Shown here in pieces: positions 33,027-41,342 of a DNA stretch of 64,000 nucleotides. The DNA comes from Thermoplasmata archaeon (lineage in GTDB: Archaea; Thermoplasmatota; Thermoplasmata; Lutacidiplasmatales; UBA184). Below the pieces are notes generated by a model that saw nothing but the letters and a program-made list of their open reading frames with translations, had not been told where the DNA came from and ran no database searches. Position 1 is the first letter of the stretch. Each line of letters starts with the position of its first letter. The translations under genes were made by a program, and so were the position numbers. Where the stretch lies: assembly GCA_022750115.1 (NCBI GenBank), contig JAKIWI010000006.1:62001-126000 (forward strand), written 5' to 3'.

Positions 33027-33918
33027 ACTCGTCGAGCACGCTCTCGTGCCCCTTCATGCCGGCCGGTTGGTGCGAGAGCGGCCCCGCCTGCAGGACCTCT
33101 TCGAGGTCCTCGTACGTCGGCTTCTCGGTCTTGTAGAACAGACCGATCGGGACCTTCTCGCCCCACTCGAGGGAGCGCTGGAACGCCTGCGGGAGGTCCG
33201 TGGGGTCGTGCCCTGCGCTGTCGAGCTTGTAGACGCGCTGGCGGAACCAGTCGAACGTGTTGATCTTGTTGTAGGTGACGCAGGGGCTGAGGGCGTCGAC
33301 GAACGCGAACCCCTTGTGCTGGATGCCGCCCGCGATCAGGTCGGCCATGTGCTTCACGTCGCCGGAGAATCCCCGCGCGACGTAGGTCGCGCCGGCCGCG
33401 AGGGCGAGCGAGATCGGGTCGAGCGGGTTCTCGATCACCCCGCCGGGGGTCGACTTCGTCTTCTGGCCCATCATCGATGTCGGGGACGCCTGGCCGGTCG
33501 TGAGCCCGTAGACCTGGTTGTCCATCGTCACATACGTCATGTCGACGTTGCGGCGCATGGTGTGGATGAAGTGGCCCGCGCCGATCCCGAACCCGTCGCC
33601 GTCTCCGCCCGTCGCGAGGACGGTGAGGTCGTGGTTCGACCATCGGACCCCCTCGGCGATCGGGAGCGAACGGCCGTGGATGCCGTGGAATCCGTAGGCC
33701 GAGAGGAAGTGCGGCAGGTTCGACGAACAGCCGATCCCCGAGACGATCACGACATTGTGGCTCGGGATCTTGAGGCGCTTCAACGCCATCTCGACCGCGG
33801 CGACGACTCCGAAGTCGCCGCACCCGGGGCACCAGGTCGGCTTGGTATCGGACTTCCCGACGACGGGCAGCTGCATCCCGACCGCCGGGACGACCGACGG
33901 CGCACTAGTTCCGGCCAT
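33019..33918 (-). CDS. korB: 2-oxoacid:ferredoxin oxidoreductase, beta subunit
   Basis: 299 aa TPP-binding subunit. ATG 33918 is chosen: it overlaps the alpha gene by 14 bases, and longer openings run into that gene. Landmarks are the cluster-proximal WCPGCGDFG (about residue 29), GIGCSSN, and the TPP/Mg motif GDGDGFGIGAGHF with VTMDNQVYGLTTGQ. There is no ferredoxin domain, fitting the two-subunit, relatively oxygen-tolerant enzymes of aerobic archaea. It oxidises 2-oxoglutarate, pyruvate or both, giving acyl-CoA and reduced ferredoxin. Confidence 0.93.
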   Translation of the reverse strand: MAGTSAPSVVPAVGMQLPVVGKSDTKPTWCPGCGDFGVVAAVEMALKRLKIPSHNVVIVSGIGCSSNLPHFLSAYGFHGIHGRSLPIAEGVRWSNHDLTVLATGGDGDGFGIGAGHFIHTMRRNVDMTYVTMDNQVYGLTTGQASPTSMMGQKTKSTPGGVIENPLDPISLALAAGATYVARGFSGDVKHMADLIAGGIQHKGFAFVDALSPCVTYNKINTFDWFRQRVYKLDSAGHDPTDLPQAFQRSLEWGEKVPIGLFYKTEKPTYEDLEEVLQAGPLSHQPAGMKGHESVLDEFT

Positions 33919-35659
33919 ACCCCAACACCTCGACGGCTTTCGCCATGATCTCGAACGGATAGAATGGCTCCCCATCGTACTTCAGGAGCCGCTGGGGGAT
34001 CGCGCGCCCCGTCTCGGCGCGGATGAGCCGGCCGAGCTGGCCCGAGTAGTTCGCTTCGACGAGCAACGTCGACTTCGCGCGGCCGAGCGCCTCATCGACC
34101 GGCTTCGCGTGGAGCGGCCAGACGGTGCGAATGTTGAGCAGGTTCGTCGCCACGTTGCGGCGCGCGAGTCCGATCATCGCATCCCGAACCGGGCCGACGG
34201 TGGAACCCCAGGCGACGAAGGTGAGCGGCGCGTCGGCAGGGCCTTCGAGCGCGGGCGGGTCGGTCGCGCCCTCGAGCCCGGTGAGCTTGCCCATCCGCTT
34301 CTGCATCATCTTCGTCCGCTCGGCCACCCAGACGGGCAGGCCGGATTTCACGTCCGAGATGAGGTGCCCCTTTTCGTCGTGTTCGTCCGAGCCGGCGATC
34401 CAGTTGAGGCCCGGCTGGCCGGGGAGCGAGCGCGGCGAGACGCCCGAGGGGGTGTACTGGTAGCGCTTGTACTCGTGGCCGTTCGAGGGCACCGAGTACA
34501 GCGAGGGGATGTCGACATTGAGGTCGATCTCGGAGCGGTCGACCGTCATGTAGTTCTCCGAGAGGTGGAGGTCGCTCGCGAGGAGGATCGGCGTCTGCCA
34601 GTCCTCGGCGAGCTGGAAGGCGCGGATCGTGGCCTTGTACGCCTCGGCCGCGTTGGCCGGGGCGAGGATCGCCCGAGGGAACTCACCCTGCCCGGCGCCG
34701 AGCATCAGGTTGAGGTCGCCCTGCTCGGTCTTCGTCGGGAGTCCGGTCGACGGCCCCGAGCGCTGCGACTCGACGACGACCAAGGGGATCTCGGTCATGC
34801 CGGCCATGCCGAGCGCCTCGACCATGAGCGAGAATCCGCCGCCGCTCGTCGCGGTCATCGACCGGACGCCGCCGTACGACGCGCCGATCGCCATGTTGAT
34901 CGCGGCGAGCTCGTCTTCGGCCTGCTTCACCACGACGCCGAGCTCGACCGAGTGCGCGGCGAGCCAGTGCATGATCGTCGAGGCGGGGGTCATCGGATAC
35001 TGGGCGAGGAACTTGCAACCGGCGGCCGCGGCGCCGAGGGCGATCGCGGCGTTCCCGGTCATGAGGAGCTTCGGCTCGCCCGCCTTGGCGATCGCCCGGT
35101 CGTGCGCGCCCGTTTTGGATTGGGCGTGCGCGTAGCCGTCGGCCGCCGCCCCGAGGTTCCAGTCGGCGATGTCCCCCTTCTTCTTGCCGAACGAGTCGGC
35201 GAGGGTGCCTTGGAGGATCTCGAGGGGAATCCCCGCGAGGAAGGCGCTCGCCCCCAGGCCCGCGGCGTTCTGGAGGATCGACTGGCTGGTGTATTTTCGC
35301 GCGATCTCGAGCGTCGGTACCGGGAGCGCCTTCACTCCTGCGGGCAGCGAGTCGGCGGCGACCGGGAACTTCTCCGGGTCGAACACCACGACGCCTCCCT
35401 TCGAGAGGCTGGGAGCGTGGATGTCGACGGTGTCCTTGTTCAGCGCGAACAGCACGTCGCAGCCGTCACCCTGAGAGTGAACTCGCTCGGTCGAGGCGCG
35501 CGCCTGGAACCAGACGTGACCGCCGCGGATGACGGACTGGTAGGCGTTGAGCCCGAACAGGTTCAGCCCCATCCGGGAGAACGACTTCGACAGAACCTCG
35601 CCGACGGAGGCGATCCCGTCGCCGGCCGCGCCCCCGGCGCGGACCGAAATCTCGCCCAT
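33905..35659 (-). CDS. korA: 2-oxoacid:ferredoxin oxidoreductase, fused gamma-alpha subunit
   Basis: 584 aa. Residues 1-190 are the gamma domain (RAGGAAGDGIASVGEVLSK, GGHVWFQARAS), followed by the alpha domain beginning GNAAIALGAAAAGCKFLAQ and the substrate-site YPMTPAST motif (the YPITPSS type) at about residue 223. A typical alpha segment SGGGFSLMVEALGMAG and the C-terminal domain with LLVEANYSGQLGRL complete it. Gamma-alpha fusion with a separate beta is the two-gene form seen in aerobic archaea. A TATA box lies 27 nt before its ATG. Confidence 0.94.
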   Translation of the reverse strand: MGEISVRAGGAAGDGIASVGEVLSKSFSRMGLNLFGLNAYQSVIRGGHVWFQARASTERVHSQGDGCDVLFALNKDTVDIHAPSLSKGGVVVFDPEKFPVAADSLPAGVKALPVPTLEIARKYTSQSILQNAAGLGASAFLAGIPLEILQGTLADSFGKKKGDIADWNLGAAADGYAHAQSKTGAHDRAIAKAGEPKLLMTGNAAIALGAAAAGCKFLAQYPMTPASTIMHWLAAHSVELGVVVKQAEDELAAINMAIGASYGGVRSMTATSGGGFSLMVEALGMAGMTEIPLVVVESQRSGPSTGLPTKTEQGDLNLMLGAGQGEFPRAILAPANAAEAYKATIRAFQLAEDWQTPILLASDLHLSENYMTVDRSEIDLNVDIPSLYSVPSNGHEYKRYQYTPSGVSPRSLPGQPGLNWIAGSDEHDEKGHLISDVKSGLPVWVAERTKMMQKRMGKLTGLEGATDPPALEGPADAPLTFVAWGSTVGPVRDAMIGLARRNVATNLLNIRTVWPLHAKPVDEALGRAKSTLLVEANYSGQLGRLIRAETGRAIPQRLLKYDGEPFYPFEIMAKAVEVLGYGRN

Positions 35660-35681
35660 CGACGCGCTTCGAGCGGGAGTG

Positions 35682-35690
35682 CATATTAAT
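35682..35690 (-). promoter_or_regulatory. TATA box of korAB
   Basis: ATTAATATG (minus strand) centred 27 nt before the korA ATG; a textbook leaderless arrangement. Confidence 0.6.
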
Positions 35691-35783
35691 GGGTTGCCGG
35701 GCCCGGACCGACAGGGGACCGCCGGCGTGTCGCTGGGGCGCGGCGGCGAAAGAGGTTAGGCACGCTCAACCCTCCCACGTGTC

Positions 35784-36041
35784 GTGGTCGGCACGGTCGT
35801 GGTCCGCCTCTACGCCACGGCCCGGGAGGCCGTGGGAAACGCCCGACTCGAACGACCGGCTGGGCCGCACGGCGTCTCCGTCGGGGGTCTGCTCGATGCG
35901 TTGTCCCACGACTACCCGGCCCTCGCCCCGATCCTCCGACACGCGCGCTTCGCCCGGAACGGGAGCTACCTGCGCGGCCGCTCCGGGCGACTTCGTCCGG
36001 GCGACGAGCTCGCGATCCACCCGCCCTATAGTGGTGGATAG
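35784..36041 (+). CDS. moaD: MoaD/ThiS-like sulfur carrier
   Basis: 85 aa from GTG. The ubiquitin-like fold shows as VVVRLYATAREAVGN, VGGLLDAL, and RPGDELAIHPPYSGG with the C-terminal Gly-Gly that becomes a thiocarboxylate. As small subunit of molybdopterin synthase it donates sulfur to the dithiolene. The MoaE gene starts 2 nt downstream, so the pair is certain to be co-expressed. Confidence 0.88.
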   Translation: MVGTVVVRLYATAREAVGNARLERPAGPHGVSVGGLLDALSHDYPALAPILRHARFARNGSYLRGRSGRLRPGDELAIHPPYSGG

Positions 36042-36043
36042 TC

Positions 36044-36517
36044 GTGTCCGTCCGGATCTCCCCGCGCCCGCTCGATCTGGACCAGGCGACCCGAGAGCTC
36101 GGCCGGCGCGATGCGGGCGCGGTCGTGGTGTTCGCCGGAATCGTGCGTCCCGACTCGACGCCAGCCGGGAAGGTTCGTGCGTTGTTCTACGAAGCGGACT
36201 CGGTGATGGTCCGCAAGTCCCTCGCGCGCATCGCCCGCGAGACCCTCGCTCGCCCCGGTGTGCAGCGCGTCGTCCTTTGGCACCGAACCGGCCTGCTCGC
36301 GGTCGGCGAAGTGTCGGTCGTCGTGGGAGCCGCGGCGGGCCACCGCGCCCAGGCCTTCTCCGCCGCCCGACGGCTGATCGAGGCGGTCAAGCGCGACGCG
36401 CCGATCTGGAAGACGGATCGACTTTGGTCCCCGCCTCCACGGCGGCGACCCCCATCCCCTCCGCGGGGCTCCCGGAGTACCGGTCGTGCTCGGAGAACCG
36501 GGGCAGCTCGACGCTAG
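36044..36517 (+). CDS. moaE: Molybdopterin synthase catalytic subunit MoaE
   Basis: 157 aa from a GTG. Conserved MoaE features are GAVVVFAGIVRP near residue 26, LFYEADSVMVRKSL, VVLWHRTGLLAVGEVSVVV and the catalytic lysines in AVKRDAPIWK. After IWK the sequence turns into an Arg/Pro-rich tail (PPPRRRPPSPP) instead of the usual acidic DGSxWV ending. Another frame encodes an EDGSTLVPA-like segment just there, so a small frameshift is possible, but the core and active site are complete. Partner of MoaD. Confidence 0.85.
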   Translation: MSVRISPRPLDLDQATRELGRRDAGAVVVFAGIVRPDSTPAGKVRALFYEADSVMVRKSLARIARETLARPGVQRVVLWHRTGLLAVGEVSVVVGAAAGHRAQAFSAARRLIEAVKRDAPIWKTDRLWSPPPRRRPPSPPRGSRSTGRARRTGAARR

Positions 36518-36580
36518 GCCGACGAAGCCGGCTCGAACACCGACCGCGTCGGTTCGCTCGTCGGCACCCTCGGTCGTCCG

Positions 36581-36590
36581 TTATATACCG
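36581..36590 (+). promoter_or_regulatory. TATA box of the Mrp ATPase gene
   Basis: TTATATACCG centred 24 nt before ATG 36609, at leaderless spacing; this supports the short Mrp start rather than longer in-frame openings. Confidence 0.6.
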
Positions 36591-36608
36591 TGGGCCGGCT
36601 CCGTGACG

Positions 36609-37484
36609 ATGGCCGGACCGAGCACGAGCCCCCCCGGTCCGCAGCCGACCTCCCAGCCGCCCGGGGGACCCGCCACCCGCGGGCGTCCCGGCGGAGTGCT
36701 TCAGAAGATGGGCAAGGGCCAGATCGCCCATGTGGTGGCGGTCGGATCCGGCAAGGGCGGCGTGGGAAAGTCCGCCACGACGGCGTTGCTCGCCGCCGAG
36801 CTGCGTCGGCGAGGTCTATCGGTCGGCCTGCTCGACGCCGATGTGACGGGCCCGTCCGTCCCGAAGCTGTTCGGCCTGGCGGGGCCGCTCCTCGACAAGG
36901 GGGAAGGCATCGAGCCGAAGTCGACGCCGAGCGGCATCCCGGTGGTCTCCTCCCAGTTCCTGGTGGAGGACGAGCAGGCGCCGGTGATCTGGCGCGGTCC
37001 GCTGGTGACCCGCCTCATCATGCAGTTCTTCGGGGGCGTCAACTGGAACAAGCTCGACTACCTGTTGATCGACATGCCGCCCGGGACGAGCGACGTCCCG
37101 CTCACCGTGTTCCAGACCATCCCGATCGATGGGATGGTGTTCGTGTTCACGCCGCAGGAGCTCGCCGGAATGATCGTCAAAAAGGCGATGAACATGGCCC
37201 GCGACCTCCACGTCCCGCTCCTCGGCGCGGTGGAGAACATGAGCTTCCTCAACTGCCCGCACTGCGGCGAGCGGATCCTCCCGTTCGGTGAGAGCGGCGT
37301 CGACGCCATCGCCCGTGAGTATGGCGTGCCCGTACTCGGCAAGCTGCCCCTCGACCCCGCGCTCTCGGCCGCCGCCGACCACGGAACGATTGGCGACTAC
37401 CAGTCGGACGCCGTCCGGGCTCTCGGCGAAGCGTTCCTCGCCGCCGTCGCCGCGCAAACGTCGAGCGCGGTCACGACCCTGTAG
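36609..37484 (+). CDS. Mrp/NBP35-family Fe-S cluster carrier ATPase
   Basis: 291 aa P-loop ATPase that carries Fe-S clusters. ATG 36609 is chosen because the TATA box sits 24 nt upstream; GTG 36603 is the alternative. The deviant Walker A SGKGGVGKS is at about residue 49, followed by LLDADVTGPSVPKLFG, DMPPGTSDVPLTV and the cluster-binding CPHC in NCPHCGER. The N-terminal 35 residues are Pro/Gly-rich (PPGPQPTSQPPG). Its last 14 bases overlap the convergent TraB gene. Confidence 0.92.
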   Translation: MAGPSTSPPGPQPTSQPPGGPATRGRPGGVLQKMGKGQIAHVVAVGSGKGGVGKSATTALLAAELRRRGLSVGLLDADVTGPSVPKLFGLAGPLLDKGEGIEPKSTPSGIPVVSSQFLVEDEQAPVIWRGPLVTRLIMQFFGGVNWNKLDYLLIDMPPGTSDVPLTVFQTIPIDGMVFVFTPQELAGMIVKKAMNMARDLHVPLLGAVENMSFLNCPHCGERILPFGESGVDAIAREYGVPVLGKLPLDPALSAAADHGTIGDYQSDAVRALGEAFLAAVAAQTSSAVTTL

Positions 37485-38214
37485 GTTCGCGAAGGGCGCC
37501 GAACGCCACCGTCTCGCACGGGACCCCGCGCCCTCGGAGAGCCGCGGCGAGCCCGGCGACGTGCGCGTCCCCCACGACGGCGGCCACCCGGCCGTAGCCG
37601 TTGCGTCGGGCGTCCACAAGTCGCCCCGCCATGTGCTCGTTCCGCTCGTCCAGAAGGACGCGGGCGACCGAGGGGTACGCCTGGCGGAGCTGGTCGACGT
37701 AGTCCTGGGGCGAGTCGACGTACTTGTCGATCTCGTGCCGCACGAGTCGGGACGGGAGGAACAGGCCGACGATGCTCCCCACGAGGAGGCCGATCCGCTC
37801 CTTGGGCGACAGGGAGGCGATCAGCCGACCGACCGTCTGGCGGATCGGGTCGTCGATGAGGAGCAACGGGATTCCCCGCTCCCTCGCGACGGTGGCCGCG
37901 CTGCGCATCTCCGCACCCGCGAACCCCGCGCCGAGGTCGCCCCCGAGGCGCCGTTGGACGACGCTCCAGAGGCGCAGGAACAGCGGTGCGTCCCCCCCGC
38001 GCCCGGACACCGGCGTTTCCGCGAGCAGCGAGCGGGCCCGCTCCTCGTCGAGCTCGACCGCGATGGCGTCGAGCGGCCGGTCCTTCAGGGTCCGCCGGAT
38101 CGCGGCGTCGAGGTCCACGACGTGGGCGGCGCCCACGAGCAGGACCGGCGCCTCGAGCGTGCTACTGAACACATCGAGGGGACCCCGGTCGGCCAGATGG
38201 GGGTTGCGCCCCAC
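37471..38214 (-). CDS. TraB-family protein with intact GxxH motifs
   Basis: 247 aa from GTG 38214 (GTG 38172 would remove 14 unconserved residues). The TraB/Tiki pattern is clear: LVGAAHVVDL with GxxH, LDAIAVELDEERARSLL, LLLIDDPIRQTVGRL, ERNEHMAGRL, and a second GxxH in VVGDAHVAGL. A hydrophobic stretch (IGLLVGSIVGLFLPS) could touch the membrane. Archaeal relatives resemble pheromone-shutdown TraB and Tiki-type metalloproteases but have no proven role. A paralogue that lost both motifs is at 1309-1977. Confidence 0.83.
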   Translation of the reverse strand: MGRNPHLADRGPLDVFSSTLEAPVLLVGAAHVVDLDAAIRRTLKDRPLDAIAVELDEERARSLLAETPVSGRGGDAPLFLRLWSVVQRRLGGDLGAGFAGAEMRSAATVARERGIPLLLIDDPIRQTVGRLIASLSPKERIGLLVGSIVGLFLPSRLVRHEIDKYVDSPQDYVDQLRQAYPSVARVLLDERNEHMAGRLVDARRNGYGRVAAVVGDAHVAGLAAALRGRGVPCETVAFGALREPTGS

Positions 38215-38320
38215 CGCGAGGCATTTGGACTGGGACGGCTACGTCGTCGCCGTGCTGACCCCGTTTCCACCGCCGCAGGACCCGAAACCGCCCCGGGGCC
38301 GAACCCGTCACCCATTCTTC

Positions 38321-39334
38321 ATGCACGAAATGATCCGGCGCCAGCACGTCGCCGTGAAGGCGACGCTCGCGGCGGCTGGAGAGTTCCACACCCAACTCCC
38401 AGTTCGCGACCCCAAGGCTCGCCTGCTGACCCTGGGGATCGGGACATCGTATCACGCGGCCCTCGCCGTCGCCTTCGCGGCACGCGAGGCATCGCCCGGC
38501 CGAGTGGTGGAAGCCCGGCCCGCGTTCGAGTTCTTGGACACGCCGGCCGAGATGGGGTCCGACGTCGCGATGGTGTTCTCCGAATCCGCCGAGACCCACG
38601 TGACCGTCCGGGCGATGGAGCTCCTGCGGAGCCGGAAGGTCCCGACGTTGCTCGTCACCGCGGCCCCCCAGGGGGAGGGGCGCGCCGTCGCCACCGAGGT
38701 ATTCGAGACGAAGCATGCGCAAGAGTCGTCCTGGACCCACACGGTCAGCTACTCGGCGGCGATCGCTGCCGGCTGGGCGCTCGTCCAGCCGCGGCCGGAC
38801 CCGGTGGCGGACGCGACGGTGGTCCAAGCGGTCGAGGACGCGCTCGCGCTCGAGCCGCGGGTGATGGAGACCGTGGAAGCGCTCGGGGACCGCGACCGGT
38901 TCCTCATCGTCGGTTCGGGCAGCGCGGCGGCCAGCGCGCGGGAAGCAGCCCTCAAGATCCGAGAAGCCACGCGCCGCTTTGCGGCGGCCGTCGGCGTCGA
39001 GGAGCTGCTCCATGGTGTGCTCCCCTCGGTCAACGAGCGCACGGCCGTGCTCGCGATCACCGGGACCTCGCTCGAACGACGGCGCGCGGACGAGGGCCTC
39101 GCGGCGGTCCGCCACCTGGACGGGTTCACCTGGCTTGTCGATACCTCCGCCGGTCCGAGCATCGAATCCGGCCTCTCGCTGCCTCCCGTCCCGCCGGGCA
39201 TCGCTCCCGTCGTGCAGGCGATCCCCTTGCAGTCGCTCGCGTACTGGATGGCCGTTCAGGACGGGCTGAACCCGGACATCATGGGGCTCGACGACCCGAA
39301 GGTCCTCGCCGCGCGGCGCAGCTTCGGGATCTGA
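38321..39334 (+). CDS. SIS-domain sugar isomerase, GlmS C-terminal type
   Basis: 337 aa with two SIS domains as in the isomerase half of glucosamine-6-phosphate synthase. The start chosen is ATG 38321 (MHEMIRRQHVAVKATL opens such proteins); in-frame GTG 38252 and TTG 38225 are upstream. Motifs: LGIGTSYHAALAVAF (about 37), SESAETHVTVRAM, IVGSGSAAASAREAALKIRE (about 197) and VEELLHGVLPSV. There is no glutaminase domain, so it is likely a phosphosugar isomerase or aldose-ketose deaminase rather than GlmS itself. Confidence 0.82.
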   Translation: MHEMIRRQHVAVKATLAAAGEFHTQLPVRDPKARLLTLGIGTSYHAALAVAFAAREASPGRVVEARPAFEFLDTPAEMGSDVAMVFSESAETHVTVRAMELLRSRKVPTLLVTAAPQGEGRAVATEVFETKHAQESSWTHTVSYSAAIAAGWALVQPRPDPVADATVVQAVEDALALEPRVMETVEALGDRDRFLIVGSGSAAASAREAALKIREATRRFAAAVGVEELLHGVLPSVNERTAVLAITGTSLERRRADEGLAAVRHLDGFTWLVDTSAGPSIESGLSLPPVPPGIAPVVQAIPLQSLAYWMAVQDGLNPDIMGLDDPKVLAARRSFGI

Positions 39335-39408
39335 AACCTCCCCCAGCGGCGACCGCGGCGCCCGAGGACCGCGCCAAACCCAAATACGGGAGGTCGGTCG
39401 CGCGCGCG

Positions 39409-39708
39409 ATGGCCCTCACGATCTTTGAAGTCCCGAGCACCCGCCGCACCGAGCTCGATGCGGCGCTCCGTGACGACATCGTTTCGCGGCAGAGCCAGAA
39501 GATCCGCGACGCGCCCTCCGCGGGCGGCCCCGCGGGGCAGCTCTACGTCGTCGTGAGCGGCGCGCCCGAGGCGGTCGCGCGGGCGGATGGGCTTCTGACC
39601 CCGCTGGGTCGCAAGCTCCCTCCCGCGGAGGCCGACAGCCTGCAGAAGAAGTTCCAGGACGAGGACGACGCAGCGTCCGCGGGCATGGGCCTCTTCTTCA
39701 CCGAGTAG
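39409..39708 (+). CDS. Small conserved-looking protein, function unknown
   Basis: 99 aa from ATG 39409, with a TATA-like AAATACGG about 25 nt before it (leaderless). The sequence has an alternating fold pattern (MALTIFEVP, then QLYVVVSGAPEAVARADGLLTPLG) and a charged C-terminal helix (EADSLQKKFQDEDDAAS) ending MGLFFTE. No family recognised. It converges with the GPN GTPase gene, five bases apart. Confidence 0.6.
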   Translation: MALTIFEVPSTRRTELDAALRDDIVSRQSQKIRDAPSAGGPAGQLYVVVSGAPEAVARADGLLTPLGRKLPPAEADSLQKKFQDEDDAASAGMGLFFTE

Positions 39709-39713
39709 CGGGC

Positions 39714-40508
39714 CTACTCTCGCTCTTCGGGGCTGTGCGACGGCTCGAGGTCGTCGCCGCCCGAGAAGCTCTGCTGGAACTGCCGGTACAGGTTCTCGAG
39801 GCCGACCCCGCTCCGCGCGGAAGTCGGGATCAGCGTGGCGAGCGGGGCCAGGGCCTCCATCGCGCGGAACAGCTCGGTCGAGAGCGCGAGGTCCGGCGTC
39901 GCGACGTCGCGGGTGACCGCGTCGTAGAGGCGGCCCGGCTCGTCCGACCAGCCGAGGATCTCCTCGAGCCGTTCGGGCACGACGAGGTCCGTCTTGGTGA
40001 GGACGTTCACGGTCGGGAGTCGGAACCGGAACTCGACCGTCGCGGAGAGAAGGAGGAGCGAGACGAAGCCGTTGGGAGTCTTCGCGAGCGCCGGGTCGAA
40101 CAGGAACGTGATCAAGGAACGCTCGCCGCTCAGCGCATCGACGATGGCGCGCGATGCCTCTCGGAAGGCGAACAGCTCGATCTGCCCCGGGGTGTCCACG
40201 AGCAGGTAGTCGGAGCGGAACTCCGAGAGCGCTTGTTTCACGTCGAACACTTTGAGCGCGATCATGTCGGCGGCGGCGACCTGCGCGCCGTTCGGGCCGA
40301 GCTCGTGCTCCTCCATGACCTCGGACAGCCGCACCCACTCGCGGATGTCGACGTCGGGCGCGAGGTCGGGACTCTCATTCCCCGGGTCGAGGTTGAGGAC
40401 CGTCGCGTCGTAGCCGGAGGTCTTCAGGTAGTTGCGGAACGCCGTGACGAGGTTCGTCTTGCCGGCACCGGCGGTCCCGGTGAAGTAGACCGTCTGGGGC
40501 TCGTCCAT
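39714..40508 (-). CDS. GPN-loop GTPase
   Basis: 264 aa cytosolic GTPase of the Gpn/XAB1 family. Walker A GTAGAGKT at residues 11-18, LNLDPGNESPD, the diagnostic Gly-Pro-Asn insertion ELGPNGAQ (about residue 70), G3 DTPGQIELF and G4 TKTD. Eukaryotic relatives help assemble RNA polymerases; the archaeal role is unknown. It directly follows the SRP19 gene with no gap and is the last gene of an S8e-SRP19-GPN run. Confidence 0.92.
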   Translation of the reverse strand: MDEPQTVYFTGTAGAGKTNLVTAFRNYLKTSGYDATVLNLDPGNESPDLAPDVDIREWVRLSEVMEEHELGPNGAQVAAADMIALKVFDVKQALSEFRSDYLLVDTPGQIELFAFREASRAIVDALSGERSLITFLFDPALAKTPNGFVSLLLLSATVEFRFRLPTVNVLTKTDLVVPERLEEILGWSDEPGRLYDAVTRDVATPDLALSTELFRAMEALAPLATLIPTSARSGVGLENLYRQFQQSFSGGDDLEPSHSPEERE

Positions 40509-40808
40509 CTAGTGCGTCGCCCCCGCCGCCCGCCTCCGCGTCAGCTCGGCGCCGAGCCGCCGCAAAAACTCGGCCTTGGAGACGCCCGGCTGCTTCACGA
40601 CCTTGAGGCGGCCCGCGTAGGTCGAAACCTCGCGGGGGTACTGCTTGTCCGGCTCCGCGGTCGCGACGAAGCCGAGCTTCGTCGCCGCCTCGGCAATCTC
40701 GGAGAGGGTCGCGTCCGCGACGGCGATCCGGTTGGGGACGCGTCGACCCAAGGCGCGCGTCACGCCCTGCTTCACGTAGGTGGGGTAGACGAAGAAATGG
40801 TCGGGCAT
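40509..40808 (-). CDS. srp19: Signal recognition particle subunit SRP19
   Basis: 99 aa RNA-binding protein that prepares SRP RNA for SRP54. ATG 40808 starts MPDHFFVYPTYVKQG, matching SRP19, whereas a longer opening reads unconserved sequence. Other features are RALGRRVPNRIAVADATL, the positions of YPREVSTYAGRLKV (RNA contact) and the basic end LTRRRA. It follows S8e by 19 nt and abuts the GPN GTPase gene. Confidence 0.9.
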   Translation of the reverse strand: MPDHFFVYPTYVKQGVTRALGRRVPNRIAVADATLSEIAEAATKLGFVATAEPDKQYPREVSTYAGRLKVVKQPGVSKAEFLRRLGAELTRRRAAGATH

Positions 40809-40827
40809 CCCCGTCTCAGGGTGGGGT

Positions 40828-41226
40828 TCACTTCGCGCGGGCGGGCTCAGCAATCCGCACGGCGTTCACGACGCCGTCCTGGCCGGGTCGAGAACGGACG
40901 CGGACGAGTCCGAGCTCCGTCTCGAGGATGGCGCCCTTCGTGAGGATGTTGCGTTGGACGTAGTTCGGGTTCGCGGGGTTCTCCCGGACGGTCACGATCT
41001 TCACGACCTGCGACTTCTTCGTCGCGGGGTCGAATACGTTCGCCGTGTTGACCGTGAGGATTCGCATCTTCACGTTGGCGCCGCGCACGCGGTACTTCTT
41101 GACCGTGCCCGGGCCGATCGTCGCGTGCTGAAGCTCGCGCGCGATCTCAAAGCGCCGCTTCTTGCGGATCGGACGCAGGCGACCGCCCGTCCGTTTCCGT
41201 CGCGAGCGACCCTGCCAAATCCCCAT
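40828..41226 (-). CDS. rps8e: 30S ribosomal protein S8e
   Basis: 132 aa. The archaeal S8e pattern is complete: MGIWQGRSRRKRTGGRLRPI at the start, then KKYRVRGANVKMRILTVNTA, FDPATKKSQVVKIVTVRENP and GAILETELGLVRVRSRPGQDG at the end. The ATG at 41226 is supported by the TATA element about 40 nt upstream. First gene of the S8e-SRP19-GPN operon. Confidence 0.95.
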   Translation of the reverse strand: MGIWQGRSRRKRTGGRLRPIRKKRRFEIARELQHATIGPGTVKKYRVRGANVKMRILTVNTANVFDPATKKSQVVKIVTVRENPANPNYVQRNILTKGAILETELGLVRVRSRPGQDGVVNAVRIAEPARAK

Positions 41227-41261
41227 AGGTTCCCGTGGGAGGGCGCACCGAGCGGGGTGCG

Positions 41262-41270
41262 GTATTTGAC
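41262..41270 (-). promoter_or_regulatory. TATA box of the S8e-SRP19-GPN operon
   Basis: GTCAAATAC (minus strand) about 40 nt before the S8e ATG; predicted leader of about 13 nt. Nothing else is visible in 41271-41342. Confidence 0.45.
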
Positions 41271-41342
41271 GTTTCGTCCGAGGACACGTCGGCGTTCGGC
41301 CGACGTCGACGCGCGGGAGCCCGAACCGAAGCGAGGGGCCCG

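Noticed and set aside
37724..38320. Long N-terminal extension of the SIS isomerase frame
   Set aside because: It runs antisense through the TraB gene and has no SIS-related sequence.
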